A stretch of 64,000 bases of DNA from Frederiksenia canicola (lineage in GTDB: Bacteria > Pseudomonadota > Gammaproteobacteria > Enterobacterales > Pasteurellaceae): positions 496,001 through 560,000 of the forward strand of contig NZ_CP015029.1 of assembly GCF_011455495.1 (NCBI RefSeq), in the 5' to 3' direction. Under the pieces are notes generated by a model. The model was not told the origin of the DNA and searched no databases. It saw only the letters and a program-made list of their open reading frames with translations. Each line of letters begins with the position of its first letter. The first letter of the stretch is position 1. A program made the position numbers and the translations under genes. Positions 12,712 to 22,707 of the stretch are shown piece after piece.

Positions 12712-13392
12712 ATGAGGAAATTGTTGCTTTTATGGAGCTTGTTGGCATTTGCTTTGCCAACACATGCCGATGACAAGCGGTCAGATCCGCCGAAAGATTT
12801 GCAAAAGGAACCGCTTTTTAAAGATGGTAAAGGTTACTATTCTTATAAAAAACCGCTAGATATTGCGTTACCAGAAGGCAAAGTCTTAATTCAATATTTT
12901 TATCGTTATGGCTGTGAAGTATGCTTGAACGGCGATGACTACTTGAAATTATATGCGGAACGAAATCGTGATAAAGTGGTGTTGGTGCGTTCGCCTGCGT
13001 TTGAAAAATGGAGCGAATTTACCGCCCGAATGAACGCTACTTTTATTGAGTTCGGTCGCCCTGACTTGAGCGATAAATATTTATTTGATAGTGCGAGCCG
13101 TAAAAAAGAACAAAGTTTGGTCGAAAATAATGAGGCAATTCAACGTTGGTTAGCACAAAATGGTGTCAATATTGATAAGTTCTACCATATATTTTCTTCT
13201 GAAGCGGTGAAAAAACGGGTGGAGCAAGATCTGTCGCATTATCAACAATATTCTCCGCCAATTAACCCGATTGCGGTATTAAATGGAAAGTATATTTTAA
13301 TTCATAATACCCTGTATAACGATGACTATACTTATGCAGTGTTAGATTTTTTAGTCGAAAAATTACAACAAGAAAAGCAGGAGAACAAATAA
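12712..13392 (+). CDS. DsbA-like periplasmic thiol oxidoreductase
   Basis: 226 residues with a signal peptide (cleavage near PTHA, residue 19). The DsbA-like thioredoxin fold has an active site [11 protein letters not shown] (Cys-Glu-Val-Cys, near residues 69-72) and a cis-proline-type loop ([15 protein letters not shown], near residue 184). A helical insertion lies between them, as in DsbA. CEVC differs from the CPHC of classical DsbA, so its redox potential and partner may differ. An uptake signal sits right after the signal peptide and encodes [11 protein letters not shown]. It overlaps mtnN by 1 nt (TAATG), suggesting an operon slyX-this gene-mtnN. Confidence 0.7.
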   Translation: MRKLLLLWSLLAFALPTHADDKRSDPPKDLQKEPLFKDGKGYYSYKKPLDIALPEGKVLIQYFYRYGCEVCLNGDDYLKLYAERNRDKVVLVRSPAFEKWSEFTARMNATFIEFGRPDLSDKYLFDSASRKKEQSLVENNEAIQRWLAQNGVNIDKFYHIFSSEAVKKRVEQDLSHYQQYSPPINPIAVLNGKYILIHNTLYNDDYTYAVLDFLVEKLQQEKQENK

Positions 13393-14084
13393 TGAAAATA
13401 GGCATTATTGGTGCAATGGCACAGGAAGTCGACATTTTACGCAGCTATATGCAAGAGCCAAAAACCACTGAAATTGCAGGCTGTACGATTTACGAAGGCA
13501 AAATTAATAATACGAATGTAGCGTTATTACAGTCTGGCATTGGTAAAACGGCTGCCGCAATCGGCACGACCTTATTATTACAATTAACCAAGCCTGATAT
13601 GGTGATCAACACGGGATCGGCGGGGGGCTTAGACTCAAATTTACAAGTGGGCGATATTGTGATCTCAACGGAAGTACGTTATCACGATGTTGATGTTACT
13701 GCTTTTGGCTATGAAAAAGGGCAGCTGCCAGCTAACCCAGCAGCATTCTTACCCGATGCTCAGTTGGTTGAACTGGCCACCAAAGAGAGCCAACGAGCGG
13801 GGTTAAATGCCGTTTCAGGCCTGATTTGCAGCGGTGATCTCTTTGTGAACGGGGCGGATGCGATTAATACCATCCGTACCGATTTCCCAACGGTTGCGGC
13901 GGTGGAAATGGAGGCGGCATCGATCGCCCAAGTTTGTCACGCTTTTGGGGTACCATTTGTGGTGATTCGGGCGATTTCAGATGTGGCAGATAAAGCGTCC
14001 CACCTTTCTTTCGATGAATTTTTACCGCTCGCGGCAGAAAAATCGTCCACCATTGTACTTGCGGTATTGAACTGCTTAGATTAA
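13392..14084 (+). CDS. mtnN: 5'-methylthioadenosine/S-adenosylhomocysteine nucleosidase
   Basis: 230 residues, standard for MtnN/Pfs. Catalytic and substrate residues are visible: Glu12 in [10 protein letters not shown], Glu in [12 protein letters not shown] (near residue 172), and Asp in RAISDVAD (near residue 195). It cleaves adenine from methylthioadenosine and S-adenosylhomocysteine, feeding the activated-methyl cycle and AI-2 precursor supply. The start overlaps the upstream stop. Confidence 0.96.
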   Translation: MKIGIIGAMAQEVDILRSYMQEPKTTEIAGCTIYEGKINNTNVALLQSGIGKTAAAIGTTLLLQLTKPDMVINTGSAGGLDSNLQVGDIVISTEVRYHDVDVTAFGYEKGQLPANPAAFLPDAQLVELATKESQRAGLNAVSGLICSGDLFVNGADAINTIRTDFPTVAAVEMEAASIAQVCHAFGVPFVVIRAISDVADKASHLSFDEFLPLAAEKSSTIVLAVLNCLD

Positions 14085-14098
14085 TTTCCTCTTCTTTT

Positions 14099-14156
14099 AC
14101 AAGCGGTCAGAACAACGAAAAGTTTTGCAAATTTTAAAACGGATCTGACCGCTTGT
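14099..14156. terminator. Inverted uptake-signal pair after mtnN
   Basis: ACAAGCGGTCAG (14099-14110) and CTGACCGCTTGT (14145-14156) are perfect inverted repeats around TTTTGCAAATTTT. The pair lies 15 bp after mtnN and could act as the operon end, as facing uptake signals often do in this family. Confidence 0.7.
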
Positions 14157-14257
14157 TATCGCTTTGTCCCCCTAAATTTTGTACAATTCCGCTTCTTTGC
14201 CTGCTGAAAATGACAGTGGGTTTTGCTATTTGATTACCTAATTATTTGAGATTTTTT

Positions 14258-15589
14258 ATGAATTCAACGCCAAATATTGGTTTTATAAGTTTAGGCTGCC
14301 CGAAAAACCTTGTGGATTCTGAACGAATTTTAACGGAATTACGTGCCGATGGTTACAACATTATCCCAAGCTATGAAGGGGCGGATTTAGTGATTGTAAA
14401 CACTTGTGGTTTTATTGATAGTGCGGTGCAAGAATCACTGGAATCTATCGGCGAAGCCTTGGAAAACAACGGCAAAGTGATTGTGACTGGCTGCCTTGGG
14501 GCGAAAGAGAACCAAATTCGTGAAGTGCATCCGCAAGTGTTGGAAATTACAGGTCCACACAGCTATGAAGCGGTGATGACTCATGTGCATAAATATGTGC
14601 CGAAGCCTGAATATAACCCTTATGTGAATGTCGTGCCAAAACAGGGCGTGAAACTTACCCCGAAACATTATGCTTATTTGAAAATTTCTGAAGGTTGCGA
14701 TCACCGTTGCACGTTCTGCATTATTCCGTCTATGCGTGGCGACTTAGATAGCCGTTCGATTGTGCAAGTGCTAGACGAGGCCAAACGCCTTGTAGAAGCG
14801 GGTGTGAAAGAAATCTTGGTGGTGTCGCAAGATACGTCTGCTTATGGCTTAGATAAGAAAAAAGAAAATGCGACGAAAACGGTGTTTTGGAATGGTATGC
14901 CGATCAAAAATGATTTGATCACCCTTTGCGAACAGCTTGGCTCGCTCGGGGCTTGGGTGCGTTTGCATTATGTGTATCCGTATCCACACGTGGATAATCT
15001 CATTCCATTGATGGCAAGCGGTAAAATTTTGCCGTATTTGGACATTCCACTCCAACACGCCAGCCCGAAAATCTTAAAGGCAATGAAGCGTCCAGGTTCC
15101 ATTGATCGCACCTTAGAACGCATTAAGAAATGGCGTGAAATTTGCCCTGAATTGACTTTGCGTTCAACATTCATTGTTGGCTTCCCAGGTGAAACAGAAG
15201 AAGATTTCCAACTGTTGCTCGATTTCTTACAAGAAGCACAGCTCGATCGCGTTGGTTGCTTTAAATTCAGCCCTGTGGACGGTGCGGTAGCGACAGATAT
15301 GCCCGATCAAGTGCCAGAAGAGGTGAAAGAAGAACGTTTCCACCGTTTTATGCAGCTGCAACAGCAAATTTCAGCGAACCGCTTGCAACAAAAAGTGGGC
15401 AGAACCTTGTCTGTGATTATTGATGAAATTGATGACGAAGGTATTATCGGTCGCTCAATGGCGGACGCCCCTGAAATTGATGGTATGGTGTATATCGATA
15501 ATTTGTCAGAAAAAGAGGTGAAAGTCGGTCAAATTATCGAAGTCAAAATTACAAACGCAGACGAATATGATCTGTGGGGGACATGTTAG
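14258..15589 (+). CDS. rimO: Ribosomal protein uS12 methylthiotransferase RimO
   Basis: 443 residues from ATG 14258; an in-frame start four codons upstream is less likely because family members start at [12 protein letters not shown]. Domain order is an N-terminal methylthiotransferase domain ([12 protein letters not shown]), radical-SAM domain with [11 protein letters not shown] (Cys-x3-Cys-x2-Cys, near residue 148) and a C-terminal TRAM domain. It methylthiolates an aspartate of ribosomal protein S12. In A. pleuropneumoniae, rimO precedes the N-glycosyltransferase gene, and the same arrangement is seen here with 22 bp between the genes. Confidence 0.96.
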   Translation: MNSTPNIGFISLGCPKNLVDSERILTELRADGYNIIPSYEGADLVIVNTCGFIDSAVQESLESIGEALENNGKVIVTGCLGAKENQIREVHPQVLEITGPHSYEAVMTHVHKYVPKPEYNPYVNVVPKQGVKLTPKHYAYLKISEGCDHRCTFCIIPSMRGDLDSRSIVQVLDEAKRLVEAGVKEILVVSQDTSAYGLDKKKENATKTVFWNGMPIKNDLITLCEQLGSLGAWVRLHYVYPYPHVDNLIPLMASGKILPYLDIPLQHASPKILKAMKRPGSIDRTLERIKKWREICPELTLRSTFIVGFPGETEEDFQLLLDFLQEAQLDRVGCFKFSPVDGAVATDMPDQVPEEVKEERFHRFMQLQQQISANRLQQKVGRTLSVIIDEIDDEGIIGRSMADAPEIDGMVYIDNLSEKEVKVGQIIEVKITNADEYDLWGTC

Positions 15590-15611
15590 TTTTAGGAAAT
15601 AAGGAGACAGT

Positions 15612-17702
15612 ATGTTAGATGAGAACGGTTGTGCCAGTGTGATTCGCTTTGAGCAAGCAGTTAAAACTAAAGATTATGAACTGGCTTGTGCTGAATTGCT
15701 CGGAATTCTTGCGAAAATTGACAGCAATTTCGGTGGTTTTCAAAATATTGAATGCGATTTTCCATTGCAGTTGGCGAATCTAGAACAGGATAAAGCGGTT
15801 CATTTTTGTACCAGGGTCGCAACGGCAATCATTCAGCTATTTGTTGATCCTGATTTTATGATTTCAGATGTGGGAACATTGCGTTTTCTTGCTTTCCAGC
15901 GTTGGATTGGTTTGATTTTTGCCAGTTCACCGTATGTTAATGCGGATCATGTACTGCAGACTTATAACCGTAATGCACAGAGAGAAAGCATATCTGAAAT
16001 TTTCTTGGAAGATAATCGTGCTTATTTAAATAAATTTTGTATTCTCTATTTGCCTGAATCGAACATTACTCTGAATTTGGATGCGCTTTGGGATATTGAT
16101 CCAGAATTGTGCGTCTCCCTTTGTTTTGCATTGCAGTCACCACGTGTGCTGCATACTGAGCAAGCCTATGCTAAACGAGCCGCTATTTTGCAGTGGTTGC
16201 CAGAAAAATTACTGCAGATCTCTTCGTTAAATAATCTACCAACTAATATTGCTCACGATGTTTATATGCATTGTAGCTATGATGCTGCACCACATAAACA
16301 TCAGGTTAAAAAAGCGTTGAATGACGTTATTCGCCGCCATTTGCTCTCTTTAGGGTGGGAAGATCGTGATGTGCAAAAAATGGGTAGTCAAAATGGTAAG
16401 CCAGTTATGGTGGTGCTATTGGAGCATTTCCATTCATCACATGCCATTTATCGTGCTTACTCAGCGTCACTGACTGCCGCTAAAGCATTTTTCCATATTA
16501 TTGGATTAAGTGACGGTGATATCGATCAAACGGGCAGAGAAGTCTTTGACGAGTTCTATTTATTAAATGGCAATCATATTATTGATCGACTTGAGCAAAT
16601 TAAAGATCTCTGTGAGCGTAATGGTGCGGCTATTTTCTATATGCCAAGTATTGGTATGGATATTACTTCAATTTGTGCAAGTAATGCCCGTTTTGCCCCA
16701 ATACAAGTCGTTGGATTAGGGCATCCAGCCACGACAAATTCGAGCTTTATTGATTATGCGATAGTGGAGGACGACTATGTTGGCTTAGAGCAATGTTTTA
16801 GTGAGTCATTGCTTCGTTTACCAACAAATGCACTGCCTTATGTGCCAGTATCACCGCAATTTGCTTCAACAGTCTTATCTGTGCGTGACAACCCTGATGT
16901 GGTGAATATTGGTATTGCATTGACCACGATGCAATTGAATCCTTACTTTTTGGACGTTTGTAAAGCGATTTATGAGCGTGCGAATGTGGAAATACGATTC
17001 CATTTCATCTGCACTCAATCAATCGGCATTACTCAGCCTTATGTTGAACGCTTCATCAGCAGTTATTTAGGCGATTCAGCGGTCTCTTATCCATATATGC
17101 CATACGAACAATATCAACACATCTTAAGCCGTTGCGATATGGTGCTTTATCCATTCCCATTTAGTACTGTGAGTGGGGCTATCGAGATGGCAACATTTGG
17201 GCTTGTTGGTGTTTGCAAAACAGGTAATGAAGTGCATGAACATCTTAATCAAGGTGTATTTAAACGTCTTGGCTTGCCTGAATGGTTGGTGGCAGAAAAC
17301 GTGGATCAGTACGTTGAGCGAGCAGTTCGTTTAGCAGAAAATCATCAAGAGCGTATAGCTTTACGCCATCATATTTCTGATAGTAACGTGCTACAAACCT
17401 TATTTAATGGAGAACCAAGCCAAATGGGGTTGGTGTTGCTACAAAAACTGGCTGAATGGGCTGAGCAAAATCATATTGAGTTTGCATTTAGCATTCCTGC
17501 GAAGAAAAGAACTACTCGAAAAACAGCAAAAGTGTCAGCGAAAAAAGCAGAAGATAACGTTACAACGAAACCTGCGAAAAAGTCGGTAACGAAAACTAAA
17601 TCCGAGCCTAAAAAAGCAGAAACTAAAAAAGCAAACACAAAGAAAAAAGCGTCTCCACTGAAAGAAGCTGCAGAGCAGTTAAAGAAAAAAGAGAAGAAAT
17701 AG
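15612..17702 (+). CDS. HMW1C-type N-glycosyltransferase homologue (GT41-like) with Lys/Ala-rich tail
   Basis: 696 residues. Residues 1-630 align without gaps, as far as I can recall it, with the 620-residue N-glycosyltransferase of A. pleuropneumoniae, a cytoplasmic enzyme that adds glucose to Asn in N-X-S/T of adhesins. Shared blocks include HDVYMHCSYD (near 215), VVLLEHFHSSHAIYR (267-281), YMPSIGMDIT, GLGHPATT (368-375) and GLVGVCKTG. Positions remembered as UDP-contacting in that enzyme differ here: Gln441 for Lys, Tyr495 for His, Ser521 for Asn, Glu525 for Asp. Gln469, His272 and His277 are kept. Residues about 631-696 form a Lys/Ala/Thr-rich, histone-H1-like tail absent from the reference. 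The ribosome binding site AAGGAG precedes the ATG. The alpha-glucosyltransferase gene agt that follows in A. pleuropneumoniae is missing. It may be an enzyme of altered specificity or a non-catalytic paralogue. Confidence 0.85.
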   Translation: MLDENGCASVIRFEQAVKTKDYELACAELLGILAKIDSNFGGFQNIECDFPLQLANLEQDKAVHFCTRVATAIIQLFVDPDFMISDVGTLRFLAFQRWIGLIFASSPYVNADHVLQTYNRNAQRESISEIFLEDNRAYLNKFCILYLPESNITLNLDALWDIDPELCVSLCFALQSPRVLHTEQAYAKRAAILQWLPEKLLQISSLNNLPTNIAHDVYMHCSYDAAPHKHQVKKALNDVIRRHLLSLGWEDRDVQKMGSQNGKPVMVVLLEHFHSSHAIYRAYSASLTAAKAFFHIIGLSDGDIDQTGREVFDEFYLLNGNHIIDRLEQIKDLCERNGAAIFYMPSIGMDITSICASNARFAPIQVVGLGHPATTNSSFIDYAIVEDDYVGLEQCFSESLLRLPTNALPYVPVSPQFASTVLSVRDNPDVVNIGIALTTMQLNPYFLDVCKAIYERANVEIRFHFICTQSIGITQPYVERFISSYLGDSAVSYPYMPYEQYQHILSRCDMVLYPFPFSTVSGAIEMATFGLVGVCKTGNEVHEHLNQGVFKRLGLPEWLVAENVDQYVERAVRLAENHQERIALRHHISDSNVLQTLFNGEPSQMGLVLLQKLAEWAEQNHIEFAFSIPAKKRTTRKTAKVSAKKAEDNVTTKPAKKSVTKTKSEPKKAETKKANTKKKASPLKEAAEQLKKKEKK

Positions 17703-17725
17703 TCCATAAAAGATAGATGATAATG

Positions 17726-17759
17726 AAATAAACCTCGCGATAATGCGAGGTTTATTTTT
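17726..17759. terminator. Bidirectional terminator between the glycosyltransferase and haem-receptor genes
   Basis: AAATAAACCTCGC (17726-17738) and GCGAGGTTTATTT (17745-17757) form a perfect 13-bp stem with loop GATAAT. T-rich on both strands, it serves both convergent genes. Confidence 0.92.
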
Positions 17760-17775
17760 AGAGAGGTTTTATCGG

Positions 17776-20700
17776 TTAGAAACTTAATTCGGCACTGAGT
17801 TTAAAATTACGTCCAGGTGCATTAAAGCGATTAATCCCAGTTCCTGTACGTTGGTCAATTAAATTACTGGTTCCAAATGGGCGAATTGAACGTGCAGAAT
17901 CCCAAGTGATGTATTTGCGGTTAGTTAGATTGTAAACCCCAAATTGCAGCGTTAAGTTTTTAATGGGTTTGGCATAGGAAATAATATCTACCAAGGTGTA
18001 AGCATTGCTACGCCATCTTATGCTGCTGTCTTTAACCACTCTATCCGCTTCATTTGGATATTTAGAAATTTCTTCTGCTCGTTGAGATTCCCAGAACATA
18101 TTGTAGGTGTCTTTAGCTTGTTTGGCAGAAACATGGGTAACTAACAAATCAATACCAAACTTACCACTTTTATGGTCATACCCTAAGCCATAAATTGCCG
18201 TTTTAGGTTGAATGGCATTCATTGGGATATTGCCTTCCATTCTACCTTTTTGGTAAGTAAATTTATAACTAGCGTTAAAACCAGCTAATACACTAGAAAG
18301 ATGCTCTAAATAGAGTTTTGAGCTGATTTCAAACCCTTTTACTTTGGCATTTTGGCGGTTTACATTTTGATATACTTCAAACGGCTCTGCTCTTGCTTGT
18401 CCGCCGTGAATCGTTTGGTAATTGATTGATCCGATATAACCTAAATCAATAAAATTGTTATATTTAGTTTGAAAGACATTAGTCGTAATGTATCCAATGT
18501 CGCCATGATAGGTTAAAGCAAGTTCTGTTGTTTTTGATGTTTCTTCCTTTAGATTTAAGTTCGGTAACACCGTGAAATCAGGGTGTTTAAAGGTGAAATA
18601 GAGTTCATCTGATGTTGGGGCTCTAAAGCCTTTTGCTTGCCGAACTTGGAGTCTCAAATATTCAGTAGGATCAATATTCATCGCAAAAGAGTATGAATGA
18701 GCATTGTACTTTTTATTCTGAGTGAAGTAATCGAAGTTATCTTGCAGATTTTTTACTTTGGCCGCTTCATTCTTTGCCTTAGCTTCTTTATTGTACGCAG
18801 TAATTTCAGCCTGTTTTTTCCTAAATTCAGCAAGAGCTATATTATAGGCGGAATAGTCATAGTTATAGTCTTTCAAGCTTGGTTGATCTCGCCATGTTAA
18901 TTCTGGCTTCTCTGCAAATGGTTTTACAAAAGGCACAAATAATTGATCGATCATTCCATCTGGAATTTTCGGACTTACTCCTGCCTGATAGTCGGGTTTG
19001 TATTTGATTCGGTCATAACGATAACCAAGATCAAAACTGAGATAATTATTGACGGTGAAATTATCAATTAAGTAGATTGAATTATTTTTTGTAATTACCG
19101 GAATCAAGAATGAATATGGCCCATCAACGGTTGGACATAATGCGCCATTGAAACGGTTTGCTCCGCTAGCGGTTTCACAGGTTAAAATTTCATTTTTATA
19201 ATTGGTGCCTAAAAAGCGAGTTGCCCACCATTGCATATTTGTACCATCAAACCCTGAAAGATTGACCATTTCTTTGCGTGTCTTAGCAAGGGAAGCACCG
19301 TAGCTTAATTGATGATCGGTGCTGGAGAGACTGAATTGTTTAGTAAAATCGAGATCCAATTGTCTAGTATTTGTATTGAGTTCACGATCGTGATATGAAC
19401 GGCTTAAGTATCCCAATGAATTTGGTGTGACAATGACTTTATTCGGCCCTAAATTATAAGGAGAGTTATGTTTTGAATACTGTTTTCCATTATATTCGAC
19501 AATGGTGCGACCGATGGTTTTCTTAGATAATGTTCCGCCATTGTTCCAATAAGGCAATTCATAATATTCAATATCTTTTGTACAATCGAAAATTGAACAA
19601 TCGAACCAATATGAATCAATCGTTTTTAAACCAAAATAGGCACTTTGATCGGTAGTACCTTCAGGATTCGGATAAGTAAACGGTTTACCTTGACTATCTA
19701 CAATATGGTAAGTGTAATCTCCAGAGCCATCTTGCTTTTTAGTTGCAACCAAATTCACCGGATTGCCTTCTTTATCAACAACTTTTCCATCTTTTAATCC
19801 AAGACCAAGTGGATTTGCGAGCGGATCTCGGGTGCCTTGACAGCTATCTGCATCACAATAGTCATCTGTTCTGGCTTTATTTTTGATTTTTTGATGAGAA
19901 TAGGTGATTTTCATCGTGTCCCAAAGGGTATTTCCACTAAAGTTTTCATAGGTAAATGAATAATTTTGGCGTTTGTTTGAGTCGTTAGTATGGCGAGTTG
20001 AATTATTTGGTGCATTTGGAGTGGTTCGCGTCGCATTCAAACTATATGACAAATCTTGCCCTTTAGATGTGTTTTCATAGAGATCTGCAGCAGCAGAAAA
20101 ACGATGGTTTTCCGTTGGTGAGAATGCCAATTTAACGAGTGTGCTATCTTTTTCAATTTGATAAGGATCTGCTTTCTCTCGAATTCTGGTGTTTACATCA
20201 GGGGCTGATTTGTAGCCATAATTTTCTAATTCATGCCCATCTCGTTTGGTTTTGATTAGCAACGCATCAAACCATCTGTAACGACCAGCTAACGTAATCG
20301 TATCTAAGTGCTGATTATCCGCAGTGGTATATCCTTTTTTGTAAGAGGCCGCCCAATCTTTATCAATTAGAAAATCACGAGCATCTTTGGTTTCAAACAT
20401 GACGGCGCCACCTAAAGCTCCACTACCTGCTCGTAATGAGTCAGAACCTTTTTGAATGGTTGCTTTCTTCAATGTTTCTACTTCTACACTATTACGGGTG
20501 TTATTGAAGTTGCCATACCCTTCAAACAGTTCTTTAAAACCTTGTGAAGAAAGTGTTTCTGCCTGACGTAGTCCATCAACGGTAATCGCTACGCGGTTTT
20601 CATCTACTCCACGAATGGCATAGCCACTGGCACCAAAACGTCCTGCTTCTACAACGGTAACCCCCGTTTCATAACGCACAAGGTCTCGGTTATCTTGGAC

Positions 20701-20901
20701 TTGTTGGCGTTTTAACTGTGATGCACTTTTTACGGTTTGACCGACTTTACGTTGTAAAACGGGTGTTTCTTCCGTACCGGCTACGACTTTAACTTCTTCC
20801 AACTGGGCTGATTGCTCGGCATAGCTCATTGCACTGCAGCTTAAAATCGCGAGGGTAATTGCAGAAAAAGAGAGAACAGGTTTTTTTATCATTTGGTTCA
20901 T
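17776..20901 (-). CDS. TonB-dependent haemoglobin/haem receptor (HgbA/HmbR-like)
   Basis: 1041 residues with a signal peptide ending AMSYA. A TonB-box-like region and plug domain follow (residues about 35-170: DLVRYETGVTVVEAGRFGASGYAIRGVDENRVAITVDGLRQAE). The large beta-barrel ends in the aromatic terminus FKLSAELSF. GFRAPTSDELYF together with VLPNLNLKEE (near residues 780-805) matches the FRAP and NPNL motifs of haem/haemoglobin receptors. It would capture host haemoglobin at the outer membrane with TonB-ExbB-ExbD energy. A Fur-like palindrome lies upstream. The ligand cannot be fixed: haemoglobin, haemoglobin-haptoglobin or haem are all possible. Confidence 0.88.
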   Translation of the reverse strand: MNQMIKKPVLSFSAITLAILSCSAMSYAEQSAQLEEVKVVAGTEETPVLQRKVGQTVKSASQLKRQQVQDNRDLVRYETGVTVVEAGRFGASGYAIRGVDENRVAITVDGLRQAETLSSQGFKELFEGYGNFNNTRNSVEVETLKKATIQKGSDSLRAGSGALGGAVMFETKDARDFLIDKDWAASYKKGYTTADNQHLDTITLAGRYRWFDALLIKTKRDGHELENYGYKSAPDVNTRIREKADPYQIEKDSTLVKLAFSPTENHRFSAAADLYENTSKGQDLSYSLNATRTTPNAPNNSTRHTNDSNKRQNYSFTYENFSGNTLWDTMKITYSHQKIKNKARTDDYCDADSCQGTRDPLANPLGLGLKDGKVVDKEGNPVNLVATKKQDGSGDYTYHIVDSQGKPFTYPNPEGTTDQSAYFGLKTIDSYWFDCSIFDCTKDIEYYELPYWNNGGTLSKKTIGRTIVEYNGKQYSKHNSPYNLGPNKVIVTPNSLGYLSRSYHDRELNTNTRQLDLDFTKQFSLSSTDHQLSYGASLAKTRKEMVNLSGFDGTNMQWWATRFLGTNYKNEILTCETASGANRFNGALCPTVDGPYSFLIPVITKNNSIYLIDNFTVNNYLSFDLGYRYDRIKYKPDYQAGVSPKIPDGMIDQLFVPFVKPFAEKPELTWRDQPSLKDYNYDYSAYNIALAEFRKKQAEITAYNKEAKAKNEAAKVKNLQDNFDYFTQNKKYNAHSYSFAMNIDPTEYLRLQVRQAKGFRAPTSDELYFTFKHPDFTVLPNLNLKEETSKTTELALTYHGDIGYITTNVFQTKYNNFIDLGYIGSINYQTIHGGQARAEPFEVYQNVNRQNAKVKGFEISSKLYLEHLSSVLAGFNASYKFTYQKGRMEGNIPMNAIQPKTAIYGLGYDHKSGKFGIDLLVTHVSAKQAKDTYNMFWESQRAEEISKYPNEADRVVKDSSIRWRSNAYTLVDIISYAKPIKNLTLQFGVYNLTNRKYITWDSARSIRPFGTSNLIDQRTGTGINRFNAPGRNFKLSAELSF

Positions 20902-20931
20902 GGAAATCCCTTAGGAATAAGTTCACAAGTA

Positions 20932-20949
20932 ATAATTGTTCTCAATTAT
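20932..20949 (-). promoter_or_regulatory. Putative Fur box upstream of haem receptor
   Basis: ATAATTGTTCTCAATTAT contains perfect 7-bp arms (ATAATTG/CAATTAT), similar to the Fur consensus, 31 bp upstream of the receptor start. Iron-dependent repression is expected for such a receptor. The ribosome binding site AAGGGA lies between the box and the ATG. Confidence 0.65.
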
Positions 20950-20988
20950 ATTTTGTTTTATGCGTTTTAAAAGAAAAATTGTCATAAA

Positions 20989-21027
20989 AAGGTAAAAAAG
21001 GCGTATGAAAATACGCCTTTTTACCTT
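20989..21027 (-). terminator. Terminator downstream of msrQ
   Basis: AAGGTAAAAAAGGCGTAT and ATACGCCTTTTTACCTT form a long stem with loop GAAA and T-runs in both directions. Read leftwards it ends the msrP-msrQ transcript before the haem-receptor promoter. Confidence 0.85.
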
Positions 21028-21057
21028 AACGAGTTAGTTTGCAAAACGTTATCAGGA

Positions 21058-21663
21058 TCAGACCGCTTGTTTGCGTGCTAGTACCCATTTACCGAGATAT
21101 TTCCAGGCCACAATAATCGCAACTAAAATACCAATAATAATTGGCGGTAGTGTGAAACCTTTTACTGACCAGTAGTAGTGAATGGCCGCACAAATAATGG
21201 AAATGTAAGCGAATTGATGTACTGTAAACCAACGTTTTCCTAGCCAGTTTTTGACTTGTGGAATTGATGTAACTGCCATTGCCAACAGAATCGAAAACGC
21301 AATTGCACCTAAAATAAGGTAAGGGCGAGTGATTAATTCAGAGAGTAGCAAGCTGATATCAAGTCCAAGTTCTAAAAAAGCATAACTTGAAACGTGTAGT
21401 AACGCCCATGTAAATGCCCACAGACCAAGCGGACGACGCAAAATCTGATATTGGTTTTTATTGATAACTTGTAACACAATGCCGAGTAAGAACATTACAC
21501 AAAAGATAACAATTGCCGTATAACCGAGAAAATGTTCAACCTCTTTAATTGGATCAGCACCCAATGCGGTTTCATCCCCAATAGCTAATACATAGCCAAG
21601 CCAAGCCAAAGGTAAAGCACAGCCTAAATGCACTAAAATGCGTAATTTTGTCAATATTTGCAT
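21058..21663 (-). CDS. msrQ: Haem-binding membrane subunit MsrQ (YedZ)
   Basis: 201 residues with about six membrane segments. Conserved histidines lie in the ferric-reductase-like core (HLGCALPLAWLGY near residue 12, LLHVSSYAFLELG near residue 90, WFTVHQFAYISIICAAIHYYW near residue 145). It carries electrons through the inner membrane to the periplasmic reductase MsrP. Its ATG overlaps the msrP stop by 1 nt. An uptake signal makes up the last codons (KQAV). Confidence 0.93.
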   Translation of the reverse strand: MQILTKLRILVHLGCALPLAWLGYVLAIGDETALGADPIKEVEHFLGYTAIVIFCVMFLLGIVLQVINKNQYQILRRPLGLWAFTWALLHVSSYAFLELGLDISLLLSELITRPYLILGAIAFSILLAMAVTSIPQVKNWLGKRWFTVHQFAYISIICAAIHYYWSVKGFTLPPIIIGILVAIIVAWKYLGKWVLARKQAV

Positions 21664-22616
21664 TAGAAATTCACCTTCAAATCTAAATCTTTATATAAAT
21701 GAGCGACTTCATTTTCGTAGCCGTTGAACATTAAAGTCGGTTGGCGTTTTACGCTTAATAAACCACCGCCACCAATCACACGTTCAGATGCTTGTGACCA
21801 ACGTGGATGATCAACATGAGGGTTTACGTTGGCATAGAAGCCGTATTCGTTTGGTGCTAAGCTCTCCCATGTAGTACGCGGACGTTTTTCTGATAACGTG
21901 ATTTTTACAATAGATTTAATGCTCTTGAAGCCATATTTCCACGGCACAACCAACCGAATTGGTGCACCATTTTGATTTGGTAATGCCTTGCCGTATAAGC
22001 CCACAGACATCAGTGTTAATGGATTCATTGCTTCAGCAATGGTCAAACCTTCAGTGTAAGGGTAATCAATTCCGCCTCCGAATAGGCGATTTTTCTGCCC
22101 AGGCATTTGTTCTGGATCGTAAAGGGTATGGAATACCACATATTTTGCTTTACTGGTTGGTTTAGCTTTGGCGATCAATTTGCTTAATTCAAAGCCAATC
22201 CAAGGCACAACCATTGACCAAGCTTCCACACAGCGGAAACGGTAAATACGTTCTTCAAGTGGGAAAGTGGTAAATAAATCTTCATAGCCTAAGGTGTATG
22301 GATTTTCCACTTCACCACCAATTTCAACTTTCCAAGGATCTACTTTCAAACTTTTAGCATATTGAGCCGGCGAGCCTTTATCCACCCCAAACTCATAGAA
22401 ATTGTTATAGCCAGTTACTTTATTTTCAGGCGTTAAAATTAAATCGGATGGTTGTGCTTTGGTGAAATTGAGTGCTGCGAGTGATGTTTTTTGCTCAGCA
22501 AAACTGAGATTAGGTAAGGCAGAGGCGGCAACACTAAGCCCCATCGCTTGAATGATTTTGCGTCGCTGATAGAAAATTTCTTCAGGTGTCACGTCATTTT
22601 CAGTTAATTTTTTCAT
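21663..22616 (-). CDS. msrP: Periplasmic methionine sulfoxide reductase MsrP (YedY), molybdopterin type
   Basis: 317 residues from the ATG at 22616, chosen because GAGGAAAAAAGCG lies just before it and the N-terminus then matches the family; an upstream in-frame start at 22658 would add 14 residues. Tat signal [24 protein letters not shown]. The molybdopterin-ligating Cys lies in [11 protein letters not shown]. It repairs oxidised methionines in periplasmic proteins with MsrQ. It is divergent from an ECF sigma factor gene across a 91-bp gap, which suggests control by that factor. Confidence 0.95.
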   Translation of the reverse strand: MKKLTENDVTPEEIFYQRRKIIQAMGLSVAASALPNLSFAEQKTSLAALNFTKAQPSDLILTPENKVTGYNNFYEFGVDKGSPAQYAKSLKVDPWKVEIGGEVENPYTLGYEDLFTTFPLEERIYRFRCVEAWSMVVPWIGFELSKLIAKAKPTSKAKYVVFHTLYDPEQMPGQKNRLFGGGIDYPYTEGLTIAEAMNPLTLMSVGLYGKALPNQNGAPIRLVVPWKYGFKSIKSIVKITLSEKRPRTTWESLAPNEYGFYANVNPHVDHPRWSQASERVIGGGGLLSVKRQPTLMFNGYENEVAHLYKDLDLKVNF

Positions 22617-22653
22617 CGCTTTTTTCCTCGTAATCAATATAATCTTTGCTTTT

Positions 22654-22679
22654 GACACTGTTTTACACAGAAACTTACA
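22654..22679 (-). promoter_or_regulatory. Candidate ECF-type promoter for msrPQ
   Basis: Reading towards msrP, TGTAAG (22674-22679) and GTGTC (22654-22658) are separated by 15 bp, in the range of ECF -35/-10 pairs. The match is by eye only, and the true recognition sequence of this sigma factor is not known to me. Confidence 0.3.
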
Positions 22680-22707
22680 TTTTTTCTGACAATTTTCGTG
22701 AGGGGTT

